Shown: positions 49,201 to 57,699 of the stretch, one piece after another
How the letters are laid out: every line of letters starts with the position of its first letter
Position numbering within the stretch: position 1 is the stretch's first letter
Source: Obscuribacter phosphatis_A
GTDB lineage: Bacteria; Cyanobacteriota; Vampirovibrionia; Obscuribacterales; Obscuribacteraceae
Length of the DNA stretch: 64,000 nt
Direction of reading: 5' to 3'
Assembly: GCA_017303615.1 (NCBI GenBank)
Contig: JAFLCK010000017.1
Location: forward strand, 1-64,000
Made by a program: the position numbers and the translations under genes
Notes under the pieces: model-generated
The model's input: the letters and a program-made list of their open reading frames with translations, nothing else
Told to the model about the DNA's origin: nothing
The model's database searches: none

Positions 49201-50219
49201 CCGGATACTGCGGATGGTGCTGGTTCTGTCAATGCTTCGGGACCTCTTGCCGTGGAATTTTCGGTGGCTGATGTCGGGCTTGAGCTTGATGCCGAGGCAA
49301 TTAGCTCGTTTGGAGAAACTTCGTTTGCAATAGCTTCTAGTGTGCTGATGTTTTCCTGCTGCGGCTCAGCTTCCTCATTGCTGAGGCTCTTCAAGGTGTC
49401 TTCCGCACTAGCGACTAGGCTGGAGAGGTCCAATGAAAAACTGTTGTCGGCGCTGGCTTGAGCCATGTCTGCCGGCTTACTGAAATCAGTAGGCAGACTG
49501 AACTTGTCGCCGCCGCTTTCTGCGTACCATTTTTCCACGCCGTTCATCAAAGCCCGGTCAAAGTCTGGAGAATAAGGAGAAGGCAAGAAGATTACTTTGC
49601 CTCCCTTATCGCCTGCCCAGAACTGAGCGGCAATACATTTTTTCGGTCCGGCAGTAGCAAGCACTGAGTAGTTACTGGAGAGGAAGTCGGTTCTGATAAT
49701 TGTGTTCCATTCCAGCCCTGGCAAATGCAGAAATTCAGACATCTCCGACTCTTCACCTTCATCGGTGGGTTCGATGATTCTGCCGTGGCTGACAGCGCTC
49801 ATCTGGCGCGGACCACCATCGGGTGATTTTTGGGTGGGTGCGTAGACCGAGAGCCAGTCGTAGTTATCTATAGATATTGAGGGACCGGCCAGAATGAAAG
49901 GACGGCAAAGGAAATAGATAAGCAGTCCGCCTTCGGCAAGAAATGGAATGAGCTCCTCGAGACGGGCGTCGCATTCGTTGACGAGCTCTTGGATGAGGGC
50001 ATCATCTGGGACATTCAGTTGATTGATGCCTTCCTGCAAGAAGGAGTTGATTCGTCTGGTGGCCTCCGGACCTTTGTCGAAAAGATGAAGGAGGCTAACC
50101 GGATTGGCGATGATTACCTTGTATTGTTCAAGTGATTTTGCCTGGCCTAGATTAAGGAAGGATTCTTCGCCATAGCCGGGGCAGTTTAATCTGAGCACCC
50201 GGTTGCTATCGATAGACAT
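46290..50219 (-). CDS. Giant Pro/Glu/Ala-rich protein with globular ends, C-terminus nuclease-fold-like
   Basis: 1309 residues. An N-terminal domain of about 255 residues (RLNCPGYGEESFLNLGQAKS ... LIPFLAEGGLLIYFLCRPFI) is followed by roughly 800 residues of acidic low complexity with repeats such as EPQLEPQLEPQ, VVVQPEVAVQPE and PTPTPTPAPPPVPTPA. The C-terminal 200 residues are globular: LSRLGWTVSPSRSNPGEFWL, IEPKGILIGQTWFSKSPRER and LCLMSSMQLLAMYKDLEL. They recall restriction-endonuclease-like domains, though catalytic residues are not obvious. No signal peptide. It is co-oriented with the KWGDLD-repeat protein, so the pair probably works together. ATG 50219. Confidence 0.65.
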   Translation of the reverse strand: MSIDSNRVLRLNCPGYGEESFLNLGQAKSLEQYKVIIANPVSLLHLFDKGPEATRRINSFLQEGINQLNVPDDALIQELVNECDARLEELIPFLAEGGLLIYFLCRPFILAGPSISIDNYDWLSVYAPTQKSPDGGPRQMSAVSHGRIIEPTDEGEESEMSEFLHLPGLEWNTIIRTDFLSSNYSVLATAGPKKCIAAQFWAGDKGGKVIFLPSPYSPDFDRALMNGVEKWYAESGGDKFSLPTDFSKPADMAQASADNSFSLDLSSLVASAEDTLKSLSNEEAEPQQENISTLEAIANEVSPNELIASASSSSPTSATENSTARGPEALTEPAPSAVSGNISKPDAKQPPRGALKSLFDDDGFDDDDELEAKAPVSATPTPVKVTAEDILKSVSMEAERIEQSMQEAQAQTQAQSQVQFPETIEETEPKAPTNDFAGSLEDILSQINQIEPALESKIESQAETQLEPQLEPQLEPQFASSQVLEEVVLQEAPHAQISLEAAVNTGQLSEPEPYLEAQPQPKIETAPESTAEPAPEPTPEPALEPTLETTLETALEPAKEPELDLEQIIQASMELSQKIDSEDQFATQDLEAVQIAPQLIDVQPEVVVQPEVAVQPEVVVQPEVVELKVSPAGESTEIAGVELKKATLDMDLSEFAETARQLVQQANEIESATREPGKAAPQTPVSRIQEIIKQQEAPPPPVETVEITDVIAEPVLSSAEQNQLLNGMIKDMLHDAPPQAAVVREPLEVLPSTPSAPRHEEEKPARPDKPLGSMSMDEFRNTFEFLKEDSEAAPAGQDQMPMPAVSQPAASAQDSLLSDDESKIIDAFAVTPAAKPNEVKGSLRSIVGAINNPSEEPRLDFGRAEAAPISASMPTPTPTPTPAPPPVPTPAQIQPAWMAALNEGVKPQAKFDETSTQESLPVLDVAKEILRPAYQAELMGQPDLLAAPAAEQRAVEAASEIMPVPAVPAAQTNQEPVSPFAPPAPYLSGTEMTPQIQQTATPPMTPPAAPQAEVSIPTYAPPAPPAAPLPNPSMILPEAPSMAMVNPAPAVMQAVPASIPDQTLTNQTLDQPLSRNELEAPQYVKEIMIKMEELTPTLAPSWTQEFSFPYADSLKGEHGQMMEQLRQMQLRISALDARIRAIEGLKHVLLTGEQNALMSASQEVLSRLGWTVSPSRSNPGEFWLSRGDQIDAIARIVRSPQVASRSDIAQLAESVIAFWDEYEIEPKGILIGQTWFSKSPRERTEPDFTPALQEFAGKKSLCLMSSMQLLAMYKDLELGNMPVEEMRKRMLETNGRLLGFTLDDNIQQA

Positions 50220-50414
50220 CTGGCTTTTCCTTTCAGAAGCTTGCCCTGTCTGTCTTTCTTTCAGACCGACTTTTGCCGAACCTGTAAGGGGGATCTGTCA
50301 GGGGGGATTTCCCAAACTTTTATACCCAGTATTCAAAAGGCAAACGCTCATGGCAATTGCCAAATTTACCTGTATTGATGTCAAGGCGCAGGCGGAAGCT
50401 GAAATGTCCAAAAA

Positions 50415-50444
50415 AAACGGACCCATCCTAAGATAGGTCCGTTT
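50415..50444 (-). terminator. Intrinsic terminator of the 138-residue gene
   Basis: AAACGGACC (50415-50423) pairs with GGTCCGTTT (50436-50444). Read on the minus strand, the stem continues into a run of seven T. It lies 41 bases beyond the stop at 50486 and separates that gene from the 1309-residue gene. Confidence 0.88.
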
Positions 50445-50485
50445 ACTTATTTATCCGACTGATTTATCGCAATAAATCGCGAAAT

Positions 50486-50902
50486 TTATTCGAGTTCTTT
50501 GTCGAGGCTGAATGCGGCCAAAGAGAACGGCTTTTCTACCGAATTGGCGAAGGCATTTCTGCCGCCGTAGTAGAGACCTTCACCGGTGCCGACCAAAAGA
50601 CCGAAGGGAAGACCGAAAACAGAACCGAATACTTTCGGCGGAATGTGGTCTTTGCCGCCCAGTTTATCGGCGAAGTTGCCGGTGTACTCGATGACGCGGT
50701 TGGAGCTTCTGCGAGCGATGGCAACAGGGATACCGACAACCAGTCCAGAGGCAACGCTGGCGGCTCTTACCGGGAAGAGCACGACATTGGCAGCCATATC
50801 TTTCGGCTCGTCAGCGAGGGCTTGTACGTTAGCTGTGGAAGCCAAGGCGAGCATGGCCAATCCGGCGCAGGTCAGGGCTTTCAATTTGTTGCGATTGTTC
50901 AC
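50486..50902 (-). CDS. Small secreted glycine-rich protein, function unknown
   Basis: 138 residues. A signal peptide (LKALTCAGLAMLALASTANV, cleavage near QALA) is followed by a hydrophobic/glycine-rich body (LFPVRAASVASGLVVGIPVA; SVFGLPFGLLVGTGEGLYYG) that could form two membrane-embedded helices. GTG 50902 is preferred over ATG 50920 because GGAGG lies between them, 7 bases before the GTG. Family not recognised. It has its own terminator. Confidence 0.65.
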   Translation of the reverse strand: MNNRNKLKALTCAGLAMLALASTANVQALADEPKDMAANVVLFPVRAASVASGLVVGIPVAIARRSSNRVIEYTGNFADKLGGKDHIPPKVFGSVFGLPFGLLVGTGEGLYYGGRNAFANSVEKPFSLAAFSLDKELE

Positions 50903-51086
50903 GAGGAATCCTCCGTCCATAGAATCAGATTACTAGTAATGTAATTGCGACCATAATAACACTGGTTGAGCTCAATATAAGCGCATCAATCGGCATAGTT
51001 GCTAATATTGTATTGTTCGAGCTGCCAAGAATAACTGATGTCTATACAGTTGTTGTCTATTTGACTGTCTATCTGGAAACTAAGTA

Positions 51087-52334
51087 ATGAAAAGTCCCGA
51101 CTCTGAAGTGGAAGCTAAGGCTAATAAATCTGTCTATCACCGCAAAGGCTTCGGTCTTAAGGACGAGGTGGATGGCGAATTAAAAAGTGTCTATGAATCT
51201 CCTTTGGTGGAGAACCTCAAGAAGTCAGGCAATGTAATCACTCAGAACGGAATCACAGTCAGGCTTGCCGAGGCTTTTGGTTTTTGCTGGGGGGTCGACC
51301 GAGCTGTTTCATTAGCTTATGAAACCCGTAAACATTTCCCCGAGCGGCGCATCTGGATCACAAATGAAATTATTCATAATCCGGTAGTCAATTCCAATCT
51401 TAAAGAGATGGGAATTCGCTTTCTCGGCACCAAAGAGGATGGCAGTAAAGACTTCTCTTCCATTGGTGAAGGTGATGTGGTTATCTTGCCTGCTTTTGGC
51501 GCTTCAGTAGAAGAGATGAAAATTATAGAAGGTAGGAATTGCGAGATTGTCGATACCACTTGTCCATGGGTGTCAAGAGTTTGGAATCGTGTGGTCAATT
51601 ACGGCAATGGCATTTTGAACAAAGAAAGCAAATTGAAGTTTCGCTATACGTCTATCATTCACGGAAAACCAGATCATGAAGAGACAATAGCTACCGCATC
51701 CCGTGCTTCCTGTTATTTGATTGTGCGCAACTTGGCAGAAGCTGAGTATGTGTCAGACTATATTATTAATGGCGGTGAAGCTGCTGCTTTTCTCAAAAAG
51801 TTCAGCCAGGCTCATTCTCTGGGCTTCGACCCAGACAAAGATCTAGATGCCATCGGCGTGGCCAATCAAACAACGATGCTCAAGGGCGAGACCGAGCAGA
51901 TAGGCAAGTTGTTTGAGCGAACCATGTTGCAAAAGTTTGGTCCGCAAGAGCTTGATAAGCACTTTCTCAGCCCTGGCGATACTATCTGTGATGCTACACA
52001 AGAAAGACAAGATGCCATGCTGCAACTGGTCGATGAGAGTCTCGATTTGATGCTTGTCATCGGCGGCTTCAATTCTTCCAATACCGGGCATTTGCAAGAA
52101 ATAGCCGAAAATAAAGGGCTGCCCTCTTATCACATAGACGGTCCCGATTGTATTGGACCGGGTAATCGCATACGTTTCAAGCCTTTGCATGCTTCTGGTT
52201 GTGACGAGGCTCAAGATTTCCTGCCGCCCGGAGCGGTCACTGTTGGTATTACCGCTGGTGCTTCGACTCCAGATCAAGTTGTCGGTGCGGTGCTCGAAAA
52301 GCTCTTCAGTATTCGAAACCAAAACGCTTCCTGA
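51087..52334 (+). CDS. ispH: 4-hydroxy-3-methylbut-2-enyl diphosphate reductase, cyanobacterial/plant type
   Basis: 415 residues, about 100 longer than the enterobacterial enzyme and the size of cyanobacterial and plastid IspH. The [4Fe-4S] ligands are C67 in AFGFCWGVDRAV, C159 in VDTTCPWVSRV and the Cys of ICDATQERQDAM near 302. ITNEIIHNPVVN and GGFNSSNTGHL are other family sequences. It makes IPP and DMAPP at the last step of the MEP pathway in the cytoplasm. Its 3' end overlaps the convergent flavoprotein gene by 29 bases. Confidence 0.96.
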   Translation: MKSPDSEVEAKANKSVYHRKGFGLKDEVDGELKSVYESPLVENLKKSGNVITQNGITVRLAEAFGFCWGVDRAVSLAYETRKHFPERRIWITNEIIHNPVVNSNLKEMGIRFLGTKEDGSKDFSSIGEGDVVILPAFGASVEEMKIIEGRNCEIVDTTCPWVSRVWNRVVNYGNGILNKESKLKFRYTSIIHGKPDHEETIATASRASCYLIVRNLAEAEYVSDYIINGGEAAAFLKKFSQAHSLGFDPDKDLDAIGVANQTTMLKGETEQIGKLFERTMLQKFGPQELDKHFLSPGDTICDATQERQDAMLQLVDESLDLMLVIGGFNSSNTGHLQEIAENKGLPSYHIDGPDCIGPGNRIRFKPLHASGCDEAQDFLPPGAVTVGITAGASTPDQVVGAVLEKLFSIRNQNAS

Positions 52335-53292
52335 TTATTGCCGAAGCTATAGACATGCCATGCCCAACTGAGATAGCCATGCGGGCTAGTTCACCAGATA
52401 CGATGTCACCACCGGCATAAAAGTTTTCAATTCGCTTGCCCTTTTGCCTCAGACAAAAATCCGGCTCCACCATGACATGTCCATCATGGCTTATATCTAC
52501 CAAGCCCTGCAAAATCTCAGTATTAGGCTTGTATCCTACTTTGGCAAAGATTCTGTCGGCGTGTAAATACACCTTCTCGCTCGCTCCGTCCTTGCTGCTA
52601 AAAGTGACTACCAGTTGCCCGGCGGCGCTCATTTTTGCACTTTCAGGTACCAAGCCTTTCAGTATTTCCACATTGGCGCGCTTGCTAAGTCTTTCCACCA
52701 GGTCGGGTCTGGCCTTCAACTTCTCACTGCGGGCTACTATATAAACTTTGCTGCAAAGGTCGGCTATATCGAGGGTATGAAGGAAGGCACTGTCTCCGCC
52801 GCCTATGACCACGGCGGTCTGCTCACTGTTTCCTTTGTTTTCAAGACCGCCGTGGTAATGGAGATATTCAGCCCCATGCTCTAGTTCAAGGCGGTTTTCT
52901 CTATAGCCTGTGGCGACAACCAGAGTCTGGCAAGACACAAGAGTGTCGGCTGTTTGCAACTCAAAGCGGTTCTCATTTTCCTGCCTTAGGGCGATCTTTT
53001 TTACTTTTACGCCTCTGCGGTATTCGAGGGTTATTTCGTCGCGCTTGGCATCTTGGGCGGCCAAGTTAAGTGCTTCCAAAAGTCGGAAAGAGGCTTCCTT
53101 TCCGTCGCGATAATGGCTGCCGGCAAAATTGATGATTTTGGATGGAATTTCGCTCAGTTGGCCGCCGGCGTATTCTCTATCGTCAAGCAAGGTTACGGGA
53201 ATGCGAGCCTCGAGTAAACCAAGGGCGCAACTGACTCCAGTTAAGCCGGCGCCTACTATTACCACCGGTTCAAGGTTTGCAGGACGATTCAT
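52306..53292 (-). CDS. Thioredoxin-reductase-like / ferredoxin-NAD(P) reductase-like flavoprotein
   Basis: 328 residues. FAD-binding VVIVGAGLTGVSCALGL is at about 11-27, NAD(P)-binding AVVIGGGDSAFLHTLD is in the middle, and the C-terminal FAD motif is FYAGGDIVSGE. The fold matches thioredoxin reductase, but the redox CxxC is absent. This favours the YumC/FNR-type group that reduces ferredoxin or flavodoxin, or an uncharacterised oxidoreductase. ATG 53292 has AAAGGAGC upstream. It is divergent from hemE and convergent with ispH. Confidence 0.82.
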   Translation of the reverse strand: MNRPANLEPVVIVGAGLTGVSCALGLLEARIPVTLLDDREYAGGQLSEIPSKIINFAGSHYRDGKEASFRLLEALNLAAQDAKRDEITLEYRRGVKVKKIALRQENENRFELQTADTLVSCQTLVVATGYRENRLELEHGAEYLHYHGGLENKGNSEQTAVVIGGGDSAFLHTLDIADLCSKVYIVARSEKLKARPDLVERLSKRANVEILKGLVPESAKMSAAGQLVVTFSSKDGASEKVYLHADRIFAKVGYKPNTEILQGLVDISHDGHVMVEPDFCLRQKGKRIENFYAGGDIVSGELARMAISVGHGMSIASAIIRKRFGFEY

Positions 53293-53367
53293 GATTTAGC
53301 TCCTTTCACGACTAGCCGAGCTAAGTTTGGTAAAGTTTAGATCTTATTGGTGGCTCTGGAATTGCTT

Positions 53368-54429
53368 GTGAACAAAAATAGCAAGACTGTTAAACGGCTT
53401 GATGACAGCCTTTTCATAAGGGCGTTGCGAGGGAAGTCTGTCGAGCGCACGCCTGTCTGGTTGATGAGACAGGCTGGGCGCTATCAAGCTTCCTATCGTG
53501 CCATACGCGAGAAAGTCGATTTTCTCACCCTCTGCCATAGCAGTGAACTGGCGGCGCAGGTGACCGTCGAGGCGGTCGATTCACTGCAAGTTGATGCCGG
53601 AATAATTTTTGCCGATATTTTGTTGCCTCTAGAGCGCATTGGTCGTTTGAGTTTTGCTCGCGGCGATGGACCGCAGTTGGCCAAACCTGTTGCTTGCAGT
53701 CAAGATGTCGACAGCCTGCCGGCAATTGATGTGGAAGGTGAACTCTCTTATGTTTTCCAGTCGGTAAGCCTGTTTTGTAAAGAGAGACCACAGGTGCCTC
53801 TAATTGGTTTTGCCGGAGCACCCTTCACTCTAGCTTCTTATTTGATAGAAGGTGGTTCATCGCGTAATTTTGAGAAGACCAAAGCCTTTATGTTCAAGGA
53901 AAGTGCCGCCTTTGCCAAATTGATGTCTTATCTCACCGATGTGACCATAGCTTATTTGAAAGGTCAGGCTGAAGCCGGCGCCCATGCCCTAATGCTTTTT
54001 GACAGCTGGGTCGGGGCTCTCAGTAGACAAGACTTTCAGCGCTTTGTTTTGCCGCATTCAAAAAAGATTTTTGCTGCCTTAGAAGAACAACCGACAATTT
54101 ATTTTGGCACCGCTTGTGGTGGTATGTTAGATCTTTTCGCTGAAAGCGGAGCTGCCTGTATTGGTGTCGATTGGCGCAGCGATTTAACCAATGCTCATCG
54201 CATGATTGGTCAAGATAAAGCTTATATGGGTAATCTTGACCCTTGCGTTTTGTTTGCCGATAAAGACGAAATAGCCAGTCAGGCTGCTTATATTCTCGAC
54301 CAGGCAAAGGCAGCCGGGGGCAGCCATATCTTCAATCTTGGGCATGGCATTTTGCAACATACCCAAGAAGAAAATGTGAGATTCTTGGTTGAGACCGTTA
54401 AAGAATATAGTGCCGACCGCAAGACTTAA
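53368..54429 (+). CDS. hemE: Uroporphyrinogen III decarboxylase
   Basis: 353 residues from GTG 53368. Signatures are RTPVWLMRQAGRYQASYR, the catalytic Asp region DAGIIFADILLPLE, LIGFAGAPFTLASYLIEGG and FNLGHGILQHTQEEN. It removes four carboxyl groups from uroporphyrinogen III to give coproporphyrinogen III. The start is uncertain: in-frame TTG 53347 and GTG 53350 lie upstream without a clear ribosome-binding site, while GTG 53368 follows CTGGA. First of a plus-strand series with the oxidase and Ppx-type genes. Confidence 0.95.
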   Translation: MNKNSKTVKRLDDSLFIRALRGKSVERTPVWLMRQAGRYQASYRAIREKVDFLTLCHSSELAAQVTVEAVDSLQVDAGIIFADILLPLERIGRLSFARGDGPQLAKPVACSQDVDSLPAIDVEGELSYVFQSVSLFCKERPQVPLIGFAGAPFTLASYLIEGGSSRNFEKTKAFMFKESAAFAKLMSYLTDVTIAYLKGQAEAGAHALMLFDSWVGALSRQDFQRFVLPHSKKIFAALEEQPTIYFGTACGGMLDLFAESGAACIGVDWRSDLTNAHRMIGQDKAYMGNLDPCVLFADKDEIASQAAYILDQAKAAGGSHIFNLGHGILQHTQEENVRFLVETVKEYSADRKT

Positions 54430-54474
54430 ATCGTAAGATTTGTTGATGAAGACTAGCTGAACGGAGTCGTACTC

Positions 54475-55911
54475 ATGGCTGATAAAGCTGCCGCAGAAAG
54501 AATTGTCATTATTGGTGGTGGCATAACCGGACTAACTGCTGCTTATCGCCTGCGTCAAAAGAGCGATTGTCCACTTACCTTAATCGAGTCTAGAGATAGA
54601 ATCGGCGGGGTTATAGAATCGCGCGCTCTCAAAATAAATAATTACGATTATATGATTGAAAGTGGCGCTGATTCTTTCATCACAAACAAACCCTATGCCT
54701 TAAATCTTGCCTCTGATTTAGGTATTCAATCTGAAATAGTAAGAGTGAACAGTGATGGCGGCGGCGCGCTTGTGCTCAAAGACGGAGTCTTGCACCGTGT
54801 GCCGGATGGTTTTGTCATGCTGGCGCCCTCTAAGTTTTTGCCTTTTGCCTGTAGCCCGGTCATTAGTCTGAAAGGTAAGATGCGGGCTTTGCTGGAGCCA
54901 TTTCTGCCGGCAAGGCGCTCATCAGAAGAAGAGAGTCTGGCTAGTTTTGTGAGAAGGCGATTTGGCCGCGAAGTCTTAGAAGGACTTGCCCAACCCATGG
55001 TGGCCGGCGTCTATGTCGGTGATGCCGAAAAATTAAGTGCCGATGAGGTGGCCGGACGCTTTGTCGATATGGAGCGCACTAGCGGCAGTGTCATCGCCGG
55101 GCTGCTTAAAGTGCAAGAAAAATCCTCCGGGGCAAGGTATGGTCTCTTTGCCAGCTTTAAGGGCGGCCTAGGCAATCTTTGTCAGACCCTGCTCGAAAAG
55201 ACTGCTGCACTAGATTTGCTTCTTTCCCGCCCGGTTACTAAAGTCGAGGGCAAGCCGGGCCGATTCATTATTCGGCTTGCTTCCGGTCAAGAAATTGAAG
55301 CCGGTCAAGTGATCTTGGCTATTCCGGCTAGACAAGCTGCTGCTCTGCTCGACACTTCTTTCCCGCAGCTGGCTCTGGCACTTGCCGAAGTCGAATCGGC
55401 TTCTTCTGCGGTAGTCAATTTTGTATTTGCCAGACAAGATCTAAAGCAATTGGAGTCAAGGGTGGGGCGCACCTTTGGTGCGGTAATTCCAGCCCGAGAA
55501 AGAGCTGAGCATAATTTGGACATTATGGCCTTTAGTTTTGCCAGCAATAAGTATCCCCACCGCGCCCCGCAGGACCATGTGGTGGTGAGGGCTTTTCTTG
55601 GCGGTGTGGGGCAGTCGCACTATCTAGACAAGAGCGATGACGAGCTGGTGCAACTGGCTTTGAAAGACCTCAGAAAGATTTTGCCCTTACCTGAAAGTAG
55701 TGGCTATATCTATAAAAGCGTGCACCGCTGGCCGGTTTCTATGCCTCAATATAATCTCGGTCACCGTTTGCGTATCGATAAGATAGAAAAACTGGCAGAA
55801 GAGGCTGGGCTTTATTTGGCTGGTGCTTCTTATGCCGGTGTGGGCATTCCTGACTGTATCAAAAGCGCTGAGGCATGCGTCAAAAAACTAATTGACTCAA
55901 ATGCTAAATAA
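54475..55911 (+). CDS. hemY: Protoporphyrinogen/coproporphyrinogen oxidase (HemY/HemG type)
   Basis: 478-residue flavoprotein. The N-terminal FAD motif is IVIIGGGITGLTAAYRLRQK and LIESRDRIGGVI. A central PPO segment is GLAQPMVAGVYVGDAEKLSA and the C-terminal FAD segment is GLYLAGASYAGVGIPDCIKS. It oxidises protoporphyrinogen IX (or coproporphyrinogen III in Gram-positive-like routes) with oxygen as acceptor. It lies 45 bases after hemE, in the same pathway, with CGGAG before ATG 54475. The choice between the two substrates is not visible from motifs. Confidence 0.93.
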   Translation: MADKAAAERIVIIGGGITGLTAAYRLRQKSDCPLTLIESRDRIGGVIESRALKINNYDYMIESGADSFITNKPYALNLASDLGIQSEIVRVNSDGGGALVLKDGVLHRVPDGFVMLAPSKFLPFACSPVISLKGKMRALLEPFLPARRSSEEESLASFVRRRFGREVLEGLAQPMVAGVYVGDAEKLSADEVAGRFVDMERTSGSVIAGLLKVQEKSSGARYGLFASFKGGLGNLCQTLLEKTAALDLLLSRPVTKVEGKPGRFIIRLASGQEIEAGQVILAIPARQAAALLDTSFPQLALALAEVESASSAVVNFVFARQDLKQLESRVGRTFGAVIPARERAEHNLDIMAFSFASNKYPHRAPQDHVVVRAFLGGVGQSHYLDKSDDELVQLALKDLRKILPLPESSGYIYKSVHRWPVSMPQYNLGHRLRIDKIEKLAEEAGLYLAGASYAGVGIPDCIKSAEACVKKLIDSNAK

Positions 55912-55950
55912 ACTAATGATCAGTCACTGGCGAGCGTGTATAAATAAGTG

Positions 55951-57678
55951 ATGGTCAACTCTAAAGCTCAGAAGCTGAAAATAGAAAAGACTCAGTCGCA
56001 AGACACCAAGCAGGGTCTGGAAAAAACGCTTGAAACAAATGTCGAGCGCACCGGCGAGCGGGCAAAAGGCTCCTGGGTTAAGGTCAAGGGTGGACCGATA
56101 GTGGCCTGTGTGGATATGGGCACTAATTCCTTCCACATGATTGTTTGTCAGGCATCACCAGACCGCGAAGGCTTTGAAGTTCTGGCCAAGATAAAGGAAG
56201 CTGTACCGTTCTTTAGACGTTCTCTGACAGCTCATTATATAGATGAACAAGCCCTGCGCTCAGCCTTGCGCATATTGCGCGATATGCTCAAGCATGCAAG
56301 AGAACATGGGGCGAGCTATACCATGGCCGTTGCCACTTCGGCAGTAAGAGAATCTAAAAATGGAGAAGAATGTCTCAGGCGTATCCGTTCTGAGTTGAAG
56401 ATGGATGCCCGGATGATTTCAGGCAAGGAAGAAGCCCGTCTGATTTATCTTGGCTTCCTTTATTTTCTCAGGCAGTCTATGAAAGATCTGCATGGACGCT
56501 TTTGTATTGTCGATATCGGCGGTGGTAGCACCGAGCTGATTGTCGGAGATCGAGATGCGATTTATTTTGCTGAATCGTACAAACTAGGAGCGGCTAGATT
56601 GACCGGCCGTTTCTTTCGCAAGGGCGAGGTGACTAGAGATGCCATCGCCGCCTTGCATAATGAAGTGCGTGGTGTTTTGAGACCGGCCGCGAGCAGTATT
56701 GCCGCGACCGGCGGCTTTGAGACATTGGTGGGCACCTCGGGTACTATTCAAGCCCTGGCTAAACTGGACCGTGTTGCCAGCGGCAATCCTCATGCAGAGC
56801 TGGCCGGATGGACTATTCCTCTTACCCGCCTCGAAAAGCTGGTCAATTATCTACAAGATGCCACCTTGCGCGGTGAGAAGCCAAAAGGCGTCAGTTCAGA
56901 CCGCAACGAAACCATTTTGGCCGGCTCTATAGTCTTGCTTGAAACTATGAAGGCGCTTGGTGCCGGAGAACTTAAGGTGTCAACCCATGCCCTGCGCGAG
57001 GGCGTAGTGGTTGATCGTTTCTTGCAGACCGGTTGGTTGGATGCCGGCTTGTCTATGCATCGAGATCCCCGCTCTATGAGTGTTCTCAATCTGCTCGAGA
57101 AGTATCAAGGTGGTTTCGAGCATGCTCAGCAGGTGGCATTTCTCAGTCAGCAACTCTTTACGCAAACCAGAGGCATACTGCACAATCATCCTGAAGAAGT
57201 TGGGCACTTATTGTGGTCTGCCGCCATGTTGCATGATATAGGCATGTTTGTCGGACGCAATGGGCATCATAAGCATTCCTATTACTTAATCAAGAATGGC
57301 GGCTTGCTTGGTCACTCTGAAGAAGAGGTTTCGATGATAGCCAGCATAGCCCGTTATCATCGCGGTTCAGAGCCGAAAGTAACCCATGAAGCCTGGTATA
57401 GTCTTGACTTGGAAGGGCGCAAAATCGTCCACGATTTAGCGGCCTTTTTGCGCATCGCAGAAGCGCTAGACCGTTCTCACCGGCAGGTGGTGCGTGATTT
57501 GAAAGTAATGGTCAATGCCGGTCTGAGGGATAGCCACACGATTAACTTGCTTTTGCTTTTGCATGAAGGCGAAACTGCTCAGTCTGAGATATGGGCCTTG
57601 GGCGAGAAACAGTTGTTCTTTGAGAACCACTATCAAGTGGAATTGTCTGTGCTGGTGCAGGCAGACTCGCTTACCTGA
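55951..57678 (+). CDS. ppx: Exopolyphosphatase / guanosine pentaphosphate phosphatase with HD domain
   Basis: 575 residues. A basic N-terminal extension of about 45 residues precedes the Ppx/GppA actin-like fold (VACVDMGTNSFHMIV at about 49, FCIVDIGGGSTELIVGD, TLVGTSGTIQALA). A C-terminal HD-type helical domain follows (SAAMLHDIGMFVGRNGHHKH, ARYHRG). It hydrolyses terminal phosphate from polyphosphate, and often pppGpp. Regulation is not visible. A GTG directly before the ATG is an alternative start. 40 bases after the haem oxidase gene. Confidence 0.93.
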   Translation: MVNSKAQKLKIEKTQSQDTKQGLEKTLETNVERTGERAKGSWVKVKGGPIVACVDMGTNSFHMIVCQASPDREGFEVLAKIKEAVPFFRRSLTAHYIDEQALRSALRILRDMLKHAREHGASYTMAVATSAVRESKNGEECLRRIRSELKMDARMISGKEEARLIYLGFLYFLRQSMKDLHGRFCIVDIGGGSTELIVGDRDAIYFAESYKLGAARLTGRFFRKGEVTRDAIAALHNEVRGVLRPAASSIAATGGFETLVGTSGTIQALAKLDRVASGNPHAELAGWTIPLTRLEKLVNYLQDATLRGEKPKGVSSDRNETILAGSIVLLETMKALGAGELKVSTHALREGVVVDRFLQTGWLDAGLSMHRDPRSMSVLNLLEKYQGGFEHAQQVAFLSQQLFTQTRGILHNHPEEVGHLLWSAAMLHDIGMFVGRNGHHKHSYYLIKNGGLLGHSEEEVSMIASIARYHRGSEPKVTHEAWYSLDLEGRKIVHDLAAFLRIAEALDRSHRQVVRDLKVMVNAGLRDSHTINLLLLLHEGETAQSEIWALGEKQLFFENHYQVELSVLVQADSLT

Positions 57679-57699
57679 GTTAGAGTTTGAGGGAGAAAA

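Noticed and set aside
44928..50219. Pro/Glu/Ala repeats considered as frameshifted or contaminating sequence
   Set aside because: Both frames stay open for their full length and the ends are globular, so the low complexity belongs to the proteins.
50350..50436. 28-codon plus-strand frame ending in the terminator hairpin
   Set aside because: No ribosome-binding site; its end overlaps the terminator of the neighbouring minus-strand gene.
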